DNA from: Saccharothrix espanaensis DSM 44229
GTDB taxonomy: Bacteria; Actinomycetota; Actinomycetes; Mycobacteriales; Pseudonocardiaceae
Assembly (NCBI RefSeq): GCF_000328705.1
Contig: NC_019673.1
Span: forward strand, 1,550,001 to 1,614,000
Reading direction: 5' to 3'
DNA length: 64,000 nucleotides
Shown piece by piece: positions 54,960-62,917 of this stretch. The position numbers and the translations under genes were made by a program. The notes below the pieces were generated by a model. It ran no database searches. It was given only the letters and a program-made list of their open reading frames with translations, and was not told the DNA's origin. Positions within the stretch are counted from its first letter, which is position 1, and each line of letters opens with the position of its first letter.

Positions 54960-57195
54960 GCCGGCTCAGCACCGCCGGCAGGTCGTCCTCGTGCACCACG
55001 CCCAGGCGCTGCGTCGCCCGGGTCAGCGCCACGTACAGGTCACTGGCCCCGCGCGGCGACTCCGCGAGGATCCCCGCCGGGTCCACCACCAGCACCGAGT
55101 CGAACTCCAGACCCTTCGCGTCGGCCACCCCCAGCACCACCACCTGCGCGTCCAGGTCGTCCGACGCGCCCGGCACCACCGACCGCAGCGCCGCCACCCG
55201 CTCGACCGGCACGATCACCGCCAGCTTGCCGTCCCCGATCGCCGACACCTCCGCCGTCACCAGCGCCGGCAGCGCCTCCGCCACCGCCGGCACCCGCGCG
55301 CTCCACGGCTCGACCCCGCTGTCGCGCACCGACGTCGGCGGCACCAGCTCCGGGTCCACGCTCGCCAGCACGTCCGCCGCCACCGCCATGATCTCCGACG
55401 GCGTCCGGTAGTTCACCGTCAGCTCGGTCAGCTTCCAGCGGTCCATCACGTACGGCGACAGCACCTCGTGCCACGACGACGCGCCCGCGATGTCCCCGGT
55501 CTGCGCGATGTCGCCCACCACCGTCATCGACTTGCTCGGGCAGCGCCGCATCAGCGTCCGCCACGCCATCGGCGACAACTCCTGCGCCTCGTCCACGATC
55601 ACGTGCCCGAACGTCCACGTCCGGTCCGCCGCCGCCCGCTCGGCCGCCGTCTCGTAGCGCTCCGCGCCGTGCCGCTCGGCCAGCCGGTAGGCGTCCACCA
55701 GGTCCGTCGCCATCAGGATGTCCGGGTCCGCGTCGTCCTCCAGGTCGAGGATGTCCAGCACGCCCTGCGCGTAGTCGATCGCCTGCCGGCGCTGCCGCTC
55801 CGCGCGCGCCTTCGCCTCGGTGTCGTCCTCGCCGAGCAGCTCGGCGGCCTCGTCCAGCAGCGGCACGTCCGCCGGCGTCCACGCCGCGCCGCGCGGCCGC
55901 ACCAGCAGCGCGCGCTCGTCGGCGGACAGCCTCGGCGTCGCCTTCGCCAGCCGCTTCGGCGACGAGTACAGGTCCTCCAGCAGCTTCTGCGGGGTCAACG
56001 TCGGCCACAGCCGGTCGATCGCCGCCCGCACCTCGGCGTCCTCGCGCAGCTCGCGCCGGATGTCGTCGATGTCGGCCTGGTCCAGCAGGTGCCGCCCCAG
56101 CCGGCCCACCGCCTGCGAGGCCAACGTCGAGATGATCTCCCGCGCGAACGCGCGGCGCGCCTCGTTGTGCGGCTTGCGGGTCCGCCGGGCCCGGCCGCGC
56201 GCCGCCGTGATCGCCCGGCGGTCCAGGCGCAGCACGTCCTGCTCGAACGGCACCTCCACCAGCGCCGGGGCCTCCTGGCGGTCCTTGATGGCGTGCGCCA
56301 CCACGTCCGCCATCTCGACGCGGCCCTTCAACGCCGCCGTCGCGGCCGGCTCGCGCCCCACCGCCGTCAGGCCGGGGAACAGCTCGCCCACCGTGGACAG
56401 CAGCACGCCGGTCTCGCCCAGCGACGGCAGCACCTGGCCGATGTAGCGCAGGAACGTCGAGTTCGGGCCGACCACCAGCACGCCGCGCTTGGCCAGCTGG
56501 CGGCGGTGCGTGTAGAGCAGGTACGCGGCGCGGTGCAGCGCGACGGCCGTCTTGCCGGTGCCGGGACCGCCCTGCACGACCACCACGCCGTTGAGCTCGG
56601 TGCGGATGATCCGGTCCTGCTCGGCCTGGATCGTGGCGACGATGTCGCCCATCTGCCCGGTGCGGCTCGCGTTCACCGCGGCGAGCAGCGTCGCCTCGCC
56701 GGTCAGGCCCTCGGTGTGCCGCGACGGGTCCACCGAGTTGATGTCGAGCACCTCGTCGTCGAACCCCACCACCCGGCGCTGCTTCGTGCGCAGGTGCCGG
56801 CGGCGGCGCACCCCGTCCGGCGCGGCGGCCGTGGCCAGGTAGAACGGCCGCGCGGCGGGCGCGCGCCAGTCCATCAGCAGCGGCTCGTACTCCTTGTCCT
56901 CGTCGAACAAGCCGATCCGGCCGATGTAGAAGCGGTCGTCGGTGTGGAAGTCCAACCGACCGAAGCACAACCCGTTCTCGACCGCGCTGTACTGGGCGAG
57001 CTGGTCGGAGTACATGGCCACCGAGGTGTCCCGCTCGGAGCGCATCTGGTGGGTGCCACCGGTTTCCCGCAGTGACCCGGCCAGCCGCTTCGAGCTCAGT
57101 TCGCGGAGGTCGTCCAGCCTGCCGTACAGCATCGACACGTATTCCTGCTCCGACTCGATGTCCGCGAGTCGGAGGTCGTCGGAGGGGGTTGACAA
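54946..57195 (-). CDS. helD: HelD-type RNA polymerase-recycling ATPase (UvrD-like)
   Basis: The protein has 749 residues. The N-terminal coiled-coil start (IESEQEYVSMLYGRLDDLRE) and the family block YIGRIGLFDEDKEYEPLLMD, WRAPAARPFY are typical of actinobacterial HelD. Walker A is VVVQGGPGTGKTAVALHRAA, Walker B is VIVDEAQELSPMAWRTLMRR. Motifs VGDIAQTGD, LTVNYRTPSEIM and DLYVALTRATQRLGV complete a superfamily 1 core. HelD removes stalled RNA polymerase; HelR members confer rifamycin tolerance. The start is TTG 57195 with GAGG 4 nt upstream; no in-frame ATG fits. No rifamycin-associated GGGGCTTGC palindrome was seen upstream. Confidence 0.92.
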   Translation of the reverse strand: MSTPSDDLRLADIESEQEYVSMLYGRLDDLRELSSKRLAGSLRETGGTHQMRSERDTSVAMYSDQLAQYSAVENGLCFGRLDFHTDDRFYIGRIGLFDEDKEYEPLLMDWRAPAARPFYLATAAAPDGVRRRRHLRTKQRRVVGFDDEVLDINSVDPSRHTEGLTGEATLLAAVNASRTGQMGDIVATIQAEQDRIIRTELNGVVVVQGGPGTGKTAVALHRAAYLLYTHRRQLAKRGVLVVGPNSTFLRYIGQVLPSLGETGVLLSTVGELFPGLTAVGREPAATAALKGRVEMADVVAHAIKDRQEAPALVEVPFEQDVLRLDRRAITAARGRARRTRKPHNEARRAFAREIISTLASQAVGRLGRHLLDQADIDDIRRELREDAEVRAAIDRLWPTLTPQKLLEDLYSSPKRLAKATPRLSADERALLVRPRGAAWTPADVPLLDEAAELLGEDDTEAKARAERQRRQAIDYAQGVLDILDLEDDADPDILMATDLVDAYRLAERHGAERYETAAERAAADRTWTFGHVIVDEAQELSPMAWRTLMRRCPSKSMTVVGDIAQTGDIAGASSWHEVLSPYVMDRWKLTELTVNYRTPSEIMAVAADVLASVDPELVPPTSVRDSGVEPWSARVPAVAEALPALVTAEVSAIGDGKLAVIVPVERVAALRSVVPGASDDLDAQVVVLGVADAKGLEFDSVLVVDPAGILAESPRGASDLYVALTRATQRLGVVHEDDLPAVLSRLKSG

Positions 57196-57255
57196 CGTGC
57201 CTCATTTCTGGATAGCGTGTTTTATCAGGCTGTGCCGCTTTTCGCCTGACGCCTC

Positions 57256-57269
57256 TCTGCGCGCGCAGA
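57256..57269. promoter_or_regulatory. Perfect 14-bp palindrome upstream of helD
   Basis: TCTGCGCGCGCAGA lies 61 nt upstream of the helD start in an otherwise A/T-richer promoter region (57196-57300). It is a candidate operator. Confidence 0.4.
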
Positions 57270-57490
57270 AAGTTCAATCTACACGGTCTTTCGTCAGCGC
57301 GCCTCCACCTGTGCCCCGTTCTGCCGGTCGCTCTGCCGGTTCCCGCCGATGTGCGGCTTGGCCACGCGGCCGCTTCCGTCACGAACCCCGCCCTTTGTTC
57401 CGCCATGGGGCCGGCCCCCTCGGTTCGGCGGGCTTGCCGGCGCCGGGCGGTGCCTGGCGGCACGGCCACGCGGCGACCAGGATGACGCCC

Positions 57491-58378
57491 ATGCGCCAAG
57501 ACCCGATCGCCGTGCTCGGCCTGGGTGCGATGGGCCGCCCGATCGCCCGCAACCTGGCCCGAGCCGGCTTCCCCGTCACCGCGTGGAACCGCACCCCCGG
57601 CCGCGACGGCGAAGTCCGGGCCGCCGGCGCGGTGTCCGTGCGGACCCCGGCCGAAGCCGCCCTGCCGGTGGTGCTCACGGTGCTGCCCGACCTGGCCGAC
57701 GTGGTCGAGGTGCTGGAGGGGCCGACCGGCCTGCTGGCCGGGTGGCGCGAGGTCGAACGCCCGGTGCTGGTCGTCATGGGCACCCACTCGCCGGCCGCCG
57801 TCCGGGCGCTGGGCGAGGAACTGCCCGACGTGCGCCTGGTCGACGCCCCGGTGAGCGGCGGCGACATCGGGGCCGAGGCGGGGACGTTGAGCATCATGGT
57901 CGGCGGGCACGCGGACGACGTGCTGAGGCTCCAGCCGTACTTCAGCGTCCTGGGCACGACGGTCCGCCACCTGGGGCCGCTGGGTTCGGGTCAGATGACC
58001 AAGGCGTGCAACCAGATCGTGGTGGGCGCGGTGCTGAACGCCGTGTCGGAGGCGCTGGCACTGGCCGTGGCGAACGGCCTGGACCCGGAGACCGTGCTGG
58101 ACGTGCTGGGCGGGGGACTGGCGGGCGGCGCGGCGCTGGAAGCCAAGCGGGAGAAGTGGGTGAGCGGCGACTACACCCCGGGAGGCCGAGCCCGACACCA
58201 GCTCAAGGACCTGGCCTTCGCCTTGGAGGCAGGCCGAGCCTCGAACGTCCCGCTGCCGGTGACAGCGGCAGTGGGTCAGATGTACACGGCGATGTGCGCA
58301 CTGGGCCTCGAAGACGACGACCACAGCGGCATCTACCAGGTCTACCAATCCCTGACCCACAACCGCCGCCGTCCCTGA
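57491..58378 (+). CDS. Beta-hydroxyacid/imine reductase-type NAD(P) dehydrogenase
   Basis: The protein has 295 residues. The N-terminal Rossmann fold is IAVLGLGAMGRPIARNLARA, TAWNRTPGRDGEV (Arg favours NADP). VDAPVSGGDIGAEAGTLSIM is the substrate-site signature of 3-hydroxyisobutyrate dehydrogenases. GSGQMTKACNQIVVGAVLNA holds the catalytic Lys and Asn, and KREKWVSGDYTPGGRARHQL, KDLAFAL completes it. All catalytic residues are intact. ATG 57491 is preferred over ATG 57482 because AGGA lies 8 nt upstream. Confidence 0.92.
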   Translation: MRQDPIAVLGLGAMGRPIARNLARAGFPVTAWNRTPGRDGEVRAAGAVSVRTPAEAALPVVLTVLPDLADVVEVLEGPTGLLAGWREVERPVLVVMGTHSPAAVRALGEELPDVRLVDAPVSGGDIGAEAGTLSIMVGGHADDVLRLQPYFSVLGTTVRHLGPLGSGQMTKACNQIVVGAVLNAVSEALALAVANGLDPETVLDVLGGGLAGGAALEAKREKWVSGDYTPGGRARHQLKDLAFALEAGRASNVPLPVTAAVGQMYTAMCALGLEDDDHSGIYQVYQSLTHNRRRP

Positions 58379-59246
58379 CCACACGGCTCCCAGCCCTGGC
58401 TACGGCCGCACACGGACGGCTACACACGGGACGGCTACACCGGGACGGCTACATGGGTCGGCCGCGTCGGCCGGTTACACCTTCAGGTGAAGCAGCGGGA
58501 ACGTGACAACCTGCCGGGCCTCTCGAAGCATGAGCCTAAATAGGCATGGTGGCGACTCAGGCGACTGACAACGTCAGCACCCGGTGGTGCGCGCGTACCG
58601 AACAACCGGTACCCGCCCCGCAGCACCCGGCGGACGTACCCGGCCCCCACAGGGCCCCGGCATTGGGCAGACGCGTGAACCGCCGCTGGTGCACGCGTGG
58701 ACAGCCGCAGGGCAGACGCGCGGACGGCCGCCGGCCTGACGCGTGGGCCGCCGCCGGGCGCAAGCGCCGACTGTCACGGGGCCGCGTGCGTCGACGCGGT
58801 GCGCGCCGGCCGGCCGTACGCGCCGACGCGAGCGCGGGCTGGGCTCGCGCGCCGCCGCAGCGCTTGGGCAGCGCAGCGGCAACGCTGCGGCTCGGTCGGC
58901 CGTGCGCGCCAGGCCGGCGCTGGCAGGGAGCTGGCGCTGGCAGGGAAGGACGGCGGCGGGGAGAACGGCGGCAGGGAGAACGGTGGCAAGGAAGACGGGG
59001 GCCGGGGGAGGCGCAGGACTGGGGAGACGCAGAGCTGAGGGAGACGGAGGACCGAGGGAGACACGAGATCGAGGGAGACACGAGATCGAGGGGCGGGGGG
59101 CGAGTGCGGTGTGGGGCGTGCCGTTGTGGGGCGTGCGGTACGGCGGGTGAGGGGGTGGGGCGGGGTGGTCACCCGGTGAGCGGCAGTCGGCGGGCACGTG
59201 GGTGATAGGTCGGGCGGGTGGGTGGGGGAGGCGGCACCCTGGGAAT
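58379..59246. other. 868-nt gene-free, repeat-rich region
   Basis: No frame shows coherent protein features, although several long frames are open on both strands because stops are rare in this composition. It contains three 14-15-bp units of GGGACGGCTACAC type (58417-58454), GGCAGGGAGAACGGY-type purine-rich repeats (58920-59000) and two exact copies of GGGAGACACGAGATCGA (59056-59089). G/A-richness is strand-asymmetric over 58920-59100. It could encode an untranslated RNA or be decaying sequence. Confidence 0.55.
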
Positions 59247-59933
59247 GTGAAGGAGCATCGGCGGGAGCTGGTTCGGCTTGGGCGGGTCGTGGTGGATCGG
59301 GGGCCGTGGCAGCTTGGGTTCGCCGTGTTCGTGTCGGTGTGGTCCTTGGCGTGGGTTGTGGGGCAGGGGTTCGGGGGGTTGGGGCCCTTGGACGTCGTGC
59401 GGGGGCCGGTGGGGTGGGCCGGGGTTCCGGTGGGGTGGCTCGACTCGGTCGGCTCGTGGTGTGCGGGGCGCACCGGGTGGTTGGCGGTTGTCGGGGGGTT
59501 GTTGTGGGCGATGACCACCGCCCGGCAGCAGTTGTCGGCCTTGTTCGGGTGGCTCTCGGTGATGTTCGCGGCCGAGTCCGTGGGATATGGCGCGGTGCAC
59601 CGGGCGCTGCTGACGTTCGCGGTGTTTCTGGTGGTCCTGGGGTTGTTGTCCATTCCCGGCCGGCGGGCGTTCGTGGTGGACCGGATCGCGATCATCCCGA
59701 AGGACGTCGCGCGGGCCGCCGCCACGTCGGTCGCCTTGTCGGCGGTGGTGCCGTTGATCGCTCCCGGGTTGGTGATCGCGGGATTGCTGAAACCCTATGT
59801 GACGAGACCACCACGCTCGCGTTCTGAACCGAAAGACCTGTGGGCGAAGTCAAGTTTCGATCACGCTTTGCCCGCGCCGCGACCGGCCGCGCGGGCCCCG
59901 CTCGGCGCGAGTTCGGGGCAGGACGCGGGCTAG
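59247..59933 (+). CDS. Actinobacterial multi-span membrane protein of unknown function
   Basis: The protein has 228 residues. After a basic start (KEHRRELVRLGRVVVDRGPW) there are about five hydrophobic segments (LGFAVFVSVWSLAWVVG; GWLAVVGGLLWAMTTA; LSALFGWLSVMFAAESV; LLTFAVFLVVLGLLSIPG; SVALSAVVPLIAPGLVIAGL). The tail is hydrophilic, Pro/Ala/Ser-rich. No family was recognised. GTG 59247 has no ribosome site, so it may be leaderless. Confidence 0.65.
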   Translation: MKEHRRELVRLGRVVVDRGPWQLGFAVFVSVWSLAWVVGQGFGGLGPLDVVRGPVGWAGVPVGWLDSVGSWCAGRTGWLAVVGGLLWAMTTARQQLSALFGWLSVMFAAESVGYGAVHRALLTFAVFLVVLGLLSIPGRRAFVVDRIAIIPKDVARAAATSVALSAVVPLIAPGLVIAGLLKPYVTRPPRSRSEPKDLWAKSSFDHALPAPRPAARAPLGASSGQDAG

Positions 59934-60199
59934 CGGCTGTTACCCGCGAGTACCGGCGATTGTCCGGCGGACAAACGTTTTGCCGATAATTACCGCGCGA
60001 CCTGCGGCTTATCCGCCAAGTCCATTCGGGACACCCGGCGGCCAATGCGAGCGGTGCTCACGTGGTGACCGCAGTCCTGCGCGTACGTGCGACGATCCGT
60101 GATGAAGCTGTCCCAATCCAGTGTTTGGGCTTACTGGTCCGTATCCATCAAGATGTGCGAGTGCATGAAAATCCCGCCGAAAACCGCTTAGCCAAGGTG

Positions 60200-60805
60200 A
60201 TGCGCCGTCAGCCTGTCCAGCAGCGGGGTGCCGCCACGGTGACCGCCATTGTCGACGCGTGCGCGCGGCTGCTGAACGAGTACGACTACGACGACATCAC
60301 CACAGCCCGGATCGTCGAGCTCGCCGGCGTGCCAATCGGCTCGTTCTACCAATACTTCCCGGACAAGCGTTCTGTTGTGCACGCCTTGGCGCTGCGCGGC
60401 ATGGAGCAGTACCTCAAGCGGGTCGAAACGCTGTTCAACGAAGGGCACCTCGCCGCGAACTGGCGGGAAGCGGTGCAGCAAGTCGTGGACGTCTACCTCC
60501 GCATGCTGGTCGAATTGCCCGGTTTCGGGCGGGTCCGGTTCAGCGACCTGTTCGACGGCCACCACCTCGACGCCAGCGTCGACCAGTACGAACTCATGGC
60601 CGAACGGCTCCGCGAACTGTTCGTCAACCGCTTCGGCGTCCGGGGGGACGCGCCGGTCGCGCTGACGTTCCGGATGGCCACCCAGACCGCCGACGCGATG
60701 TACAAGCTGGCCGAACGGGTCGAACCCGCCGAACGCACCGTCGTCCTCCGCACCGCCGACGGCGTGATACTCCGCATGCTGTCCGGGGTGTTCGACCCGG
60801 CGTGA
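60200..60805 (+). CDS. TetR-family transcriptional regulator
   Basis: The protein has about 201 residues. The HTH region is AATVTAIVDACARLLNEYDY, DDITTARIVELAGVPIGSFY, QYFPDKRSVVHALALRGMEQ. The helical ligand domain includes VYLRMLVELPGFGRVRFSDL. ATG 60200 is chosen; the frame is open upstream to 60062 and several GTGs are possible starts. The stop codon begins a 23-bp tandem array. The next gene, a disulfide-reductase-like flavoprotein 106 nt downstream, may be co-transcribed. Confidence 0.88.
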   Translation: MRRQPVQQRGAATVTAIVDACARLLNEYDYDDITTARIVELAGVPIGSFYQYFPDKRSVVHALALRGMEQYLKRVETLFNEGHLAANWREAVQQVVDVYLRMLVELPGFGRVRFSDLFDGHHLDASVDQYELMAERLRELFVNRFGVRGDAPVALTFRMATQTADAMYKLAERVEPAERTVVLRTADGVILRMLSGVFDPA

Positions 60806-60881
60806 CCGGCGTGCTCGACCCGGCGTGATCGGGGTGTCCGACCCGGCCTGACCGGGGGCGTTCGACCCGGCATGACTTGCC
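60788..60881. repeat. Four tandem 23-25-bp units spanning the tetR stop codon
   Basis: Units start at 60788, 60811, 60834 and 60859 and share the core CGACCCGGCSTGA. The first includes the native TGA (60803-60805). Because the period is not a multiple of three, later TGAs lie in other frames. Confidence 0.88.
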
Positions 60882-60911
60882 GCGCCGGCCCGGGTGGTGT
60901 GGGCTGGACCG

Positions 60912-62288
60912 GTGAGCGACTTCGACGTGATCGTGATCGGCGGCGGACCGGTGGGCGAGAACGCCGCCGCCCGGACCGCCGCCGGGGGCCTGAAGACCGC
61001 GTTGGTGGAAGCCGAACGGGTCGGTGGTGAGTGCTCGTACTGGGCCTGCATGCCGAGCAAGGCGTTGCTCCGGCCCGGTCACGCGCTCGCCGCCGCCCGT
61101 CGGGTCCCCGGCGTGCCCGTCGGCGAACGGCTCGATCCCGCCGCGGTCCTCAAGCGGCGCAACGGTTTCACGTCGGACTGGGACGACTCGGGCCAGGTGG
61201 GGTGGGCCGAGGGTGCCGGTCTGGAGGTCGTGCGGGGTCGTGGGCGGCTGGTCGGCGAACGTCAGGTCGAAGTCGATGGTCGGGTGCTGACGGCGTCCCG
61301 CGCGGTCGTCGTGTGCACCGGCAGCGTGCCGCGCATCCCCAAGCTGCCCGGTCTCGCGGACGTGTCGTACTGGACGTCGCGGGAGGCCACCTCCGCGCAG
61401 GAGGTGCCGACGTCGCTGGTGGTGCTCGGCGGCGGCGTGGTCGGCGTGGAGATGGCGCAGGCGTGGGCCCGGCTCGGCTCGGCGGTGACGCTGGTCGTGT
61501 CCGGCGCGCGCCCGCTGCCCAAGTTCGAGGACTTCGCGGGCGACCTGGTGCTCGACGGGCTGCGCGAGGACGGCGTGACCGTGCGCACCGGCGTCAAGGC
61601 CACCGGTGTGTCCACTGTGGATGGTGACATCGCGTTGGCGCTGTCCGACGGCACGTCGGTCGCCGGCGCGCACCTCCTGGTCGCCACCGGCCGGCAGCCC
61701 GCCACGTTCGACCTGGGCGTCGAGGGGTTCGGTTTCACCGCGGGCGACGCGCTGCCCGTGGACGACACCGGCCGCGTCGACGGCGTCGACTGGCTCTACG
61801 CGGCGGGCGACGTCACCGGCCGCGCCCTGCTGACCCACCAGGGGAAGTACGCCGCCCGCGCGGTCGGCACGGCCATCGTCACCGGCGCGACCGACCCCGA
61901 GCCGTGGACCGCGCCGGTCGCCACCGCCGACCACACCGCGGTGCCGCAGGTGGTGTTCACCGACCCCGAGGTCGCGTCGGTCGGGTGGACCGAGGCGCAG
62001 GCGCGCGAGGCGGGCCTGGACATCCGGGTGGTGGACCTGGACATCGCGGTGGCCGGGTCGTCGCTGCACGCGGACGGCTACCGGGGCAAGGCGCGGATGA
62101 TCGTGGACGAGCGGCGGCGCACCCTGGTCGGTGTCACGTTCGCCGGCCCGGACACCGCGGAGCTGGTGCACGCCGCGACGATCGCGATCGTCGGCGAGGT
62201 GACCGTGGACCGGCTGTGGCACGCGGTCCCGGCGTACCCGACGATCAGCGAGGTGTGGCTGCGGCTGCTGGAGGCCTACGGTCTCTGA
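60912..62288 (+). CDS. Class I pyridine nucleotide-disulfide oxidoreductase-like flavoprotein
   Basis: The protein has 458 residues. FAD motif DVIVIGGGPVGENAAARTAA is at the N-terminus. The redox disulfide is ECSYWACMPSKALL, with C-x4-C spacing kept. The NAD(P) motif is LVVLGGGVVGVEMAQAWARL, and the second FAD motif WLYAAGDVTGRALLTHQGKY. The C-terminal dimer domain reads VPAYPTISEVWLRLLEA: the catalytic His of HPT is replaced by Tyr. So it is unlikely to be a normal lipoamide, mercuric or glutathione-type reductase and may reduce quinones or small molecules. GTG 60912. Confidence 0.9.
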   Translation: MSDFDVIVIGGGPVGENAAARTAAGGLKTALVEAERVGGECSYWACMPSKALLRPGHALAAARRVPGVPVGERLDPAAVLKRRNGFTSDWDDSGQVGWAEGAGLEVVRGRGRLVGERQVEVDGRVLTASRAVVVCTGSVPRIPKLPGLADVSYWTSREATSAQEVPTSLVVLGGGVVGVEMAQAWARLGSAVTLVVSGARPLPKFEDFAGDLVLDGLREDGVTVRTGVKATGVSTVDGDIALALSDGTSVAGAHLLVATGRQPATFDLGVEGFGFTAGDALPVDDTGRVDGVDWLYAAGDVTGRALLTHQGKYAARAVGTAIVTGATDPEPWTAPVATADHTAVPQVVFTDPEVASVGWTEAQAREAGLDIRVVDLDIAVAGSSLHADGYRGKARMIVDERRRTLVGVTFAGPDTAELVHAATIAIVGEVTVDRLWHAVPAYPTISEVWLRLLEAYGL

Positions 62289-62393
62289 CCGCCGGTAGAC
62301 CGCCGCTCACGCACCGAGATCAGCGGTACGCCGAGTGCCGTACGTCTTGTGCCCCATTAGGTGCCAACTCCGAAATTTCGCGGTCTGCCTCAT

Positions 62394-62399
62394 TACACT
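62394..62399 (+). promoter_or_regulatory. Candidate -10 box, leaderless gene
   Basis: TACACT ends 7 nt before the GTG at 62407. The preceding 60 nt are unusually A/T-rich for this genome. Confidence 0.45.
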
Positions 62400-62406
62400 G
62401 AGACAA

Positions 62407-62778
62407 GTGACCAGAGGAACCGTTGCCCTCGCGACCGCGGCGGTCCTCTGGTGCGCGTTCCTGATCGGCACGACGTTGACGCCCGGCGGGCCCGAGTTCA
62501 CGCCGTTCGTGGTGCACCTGCCGGGTTTCCTGGTCGCCCCGGTGGTGTTGTTCACCCTGCTCCGCGCCCGGTCCAACGCCGTGCTCTGCCTGGCTCACGT
62601 GCCGAAGTCGTTGCTGGGTCTGGGTTTCGCGGTGGCGGTCGCGGGGTGGCTGTTCTCCTGCGGCGCGCTGACCGGCCGGCCGGGCACCGAGATGCTGTGC
62701 ACGGTGGCGGGCCTGGCGATCGTGCTGCACGTGGCGTTCGGGCTGATCGCGGTCGGCCTGGTCCGCACCGGCCGCTGA
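62407..62778 (+). CDS. Small four-span membrane protein
   Basis: The protein has 123 residues. Hydrophobic segments are GTVALATAAVLWCAFLIGT, FTPFVVHLPGFLVAPVVLF, LLGLGFAVAVAGWLFSCGAL and VAGLAIVLHVAFGLIAVGL. No family was recognised. GTG 62407 is supported by the -10 box and the loss of coherent sequence upstream. Confidence 0.65.
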   Translation: MTRGTVALATAAVLWCAFLIGTTLTPGGPEFTPFVVHLPGFLVAPVVLFTLLRARSNAVLCLAHVPKSLLGLGFAVAVAGWLFSCGALTGRPGTEMLCTVAGLAIVLHVAFGLIAVGLVRTGR

Positions 62779-62917
62779 CCGCCAACCCGACCCCGCACCA
62801 CTCCGTACCACGCTCGACACCTGTCCCGAACGGCGTAGCACCCGTCACCGCAACGGACTACCGCGACCAGCACGGATCACGGCAACCGAAACGCCGTGAC
62901 CGACACCCCGCAAGCGG

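Noticed and set aside
54991-57075. A 694-codon + strand frame opposite helD
   Set aside because: The translation is Arg/His/Val-rich without motifs; helD on the other strand has complete helicase motifs.
58574-59725. A 383-codon minus-strand frame in the repeat-rich region
   Set aside because: It mixes repeats and the antisense of the 59247 membrane gene; no signal, domain or ribosome site supports it.
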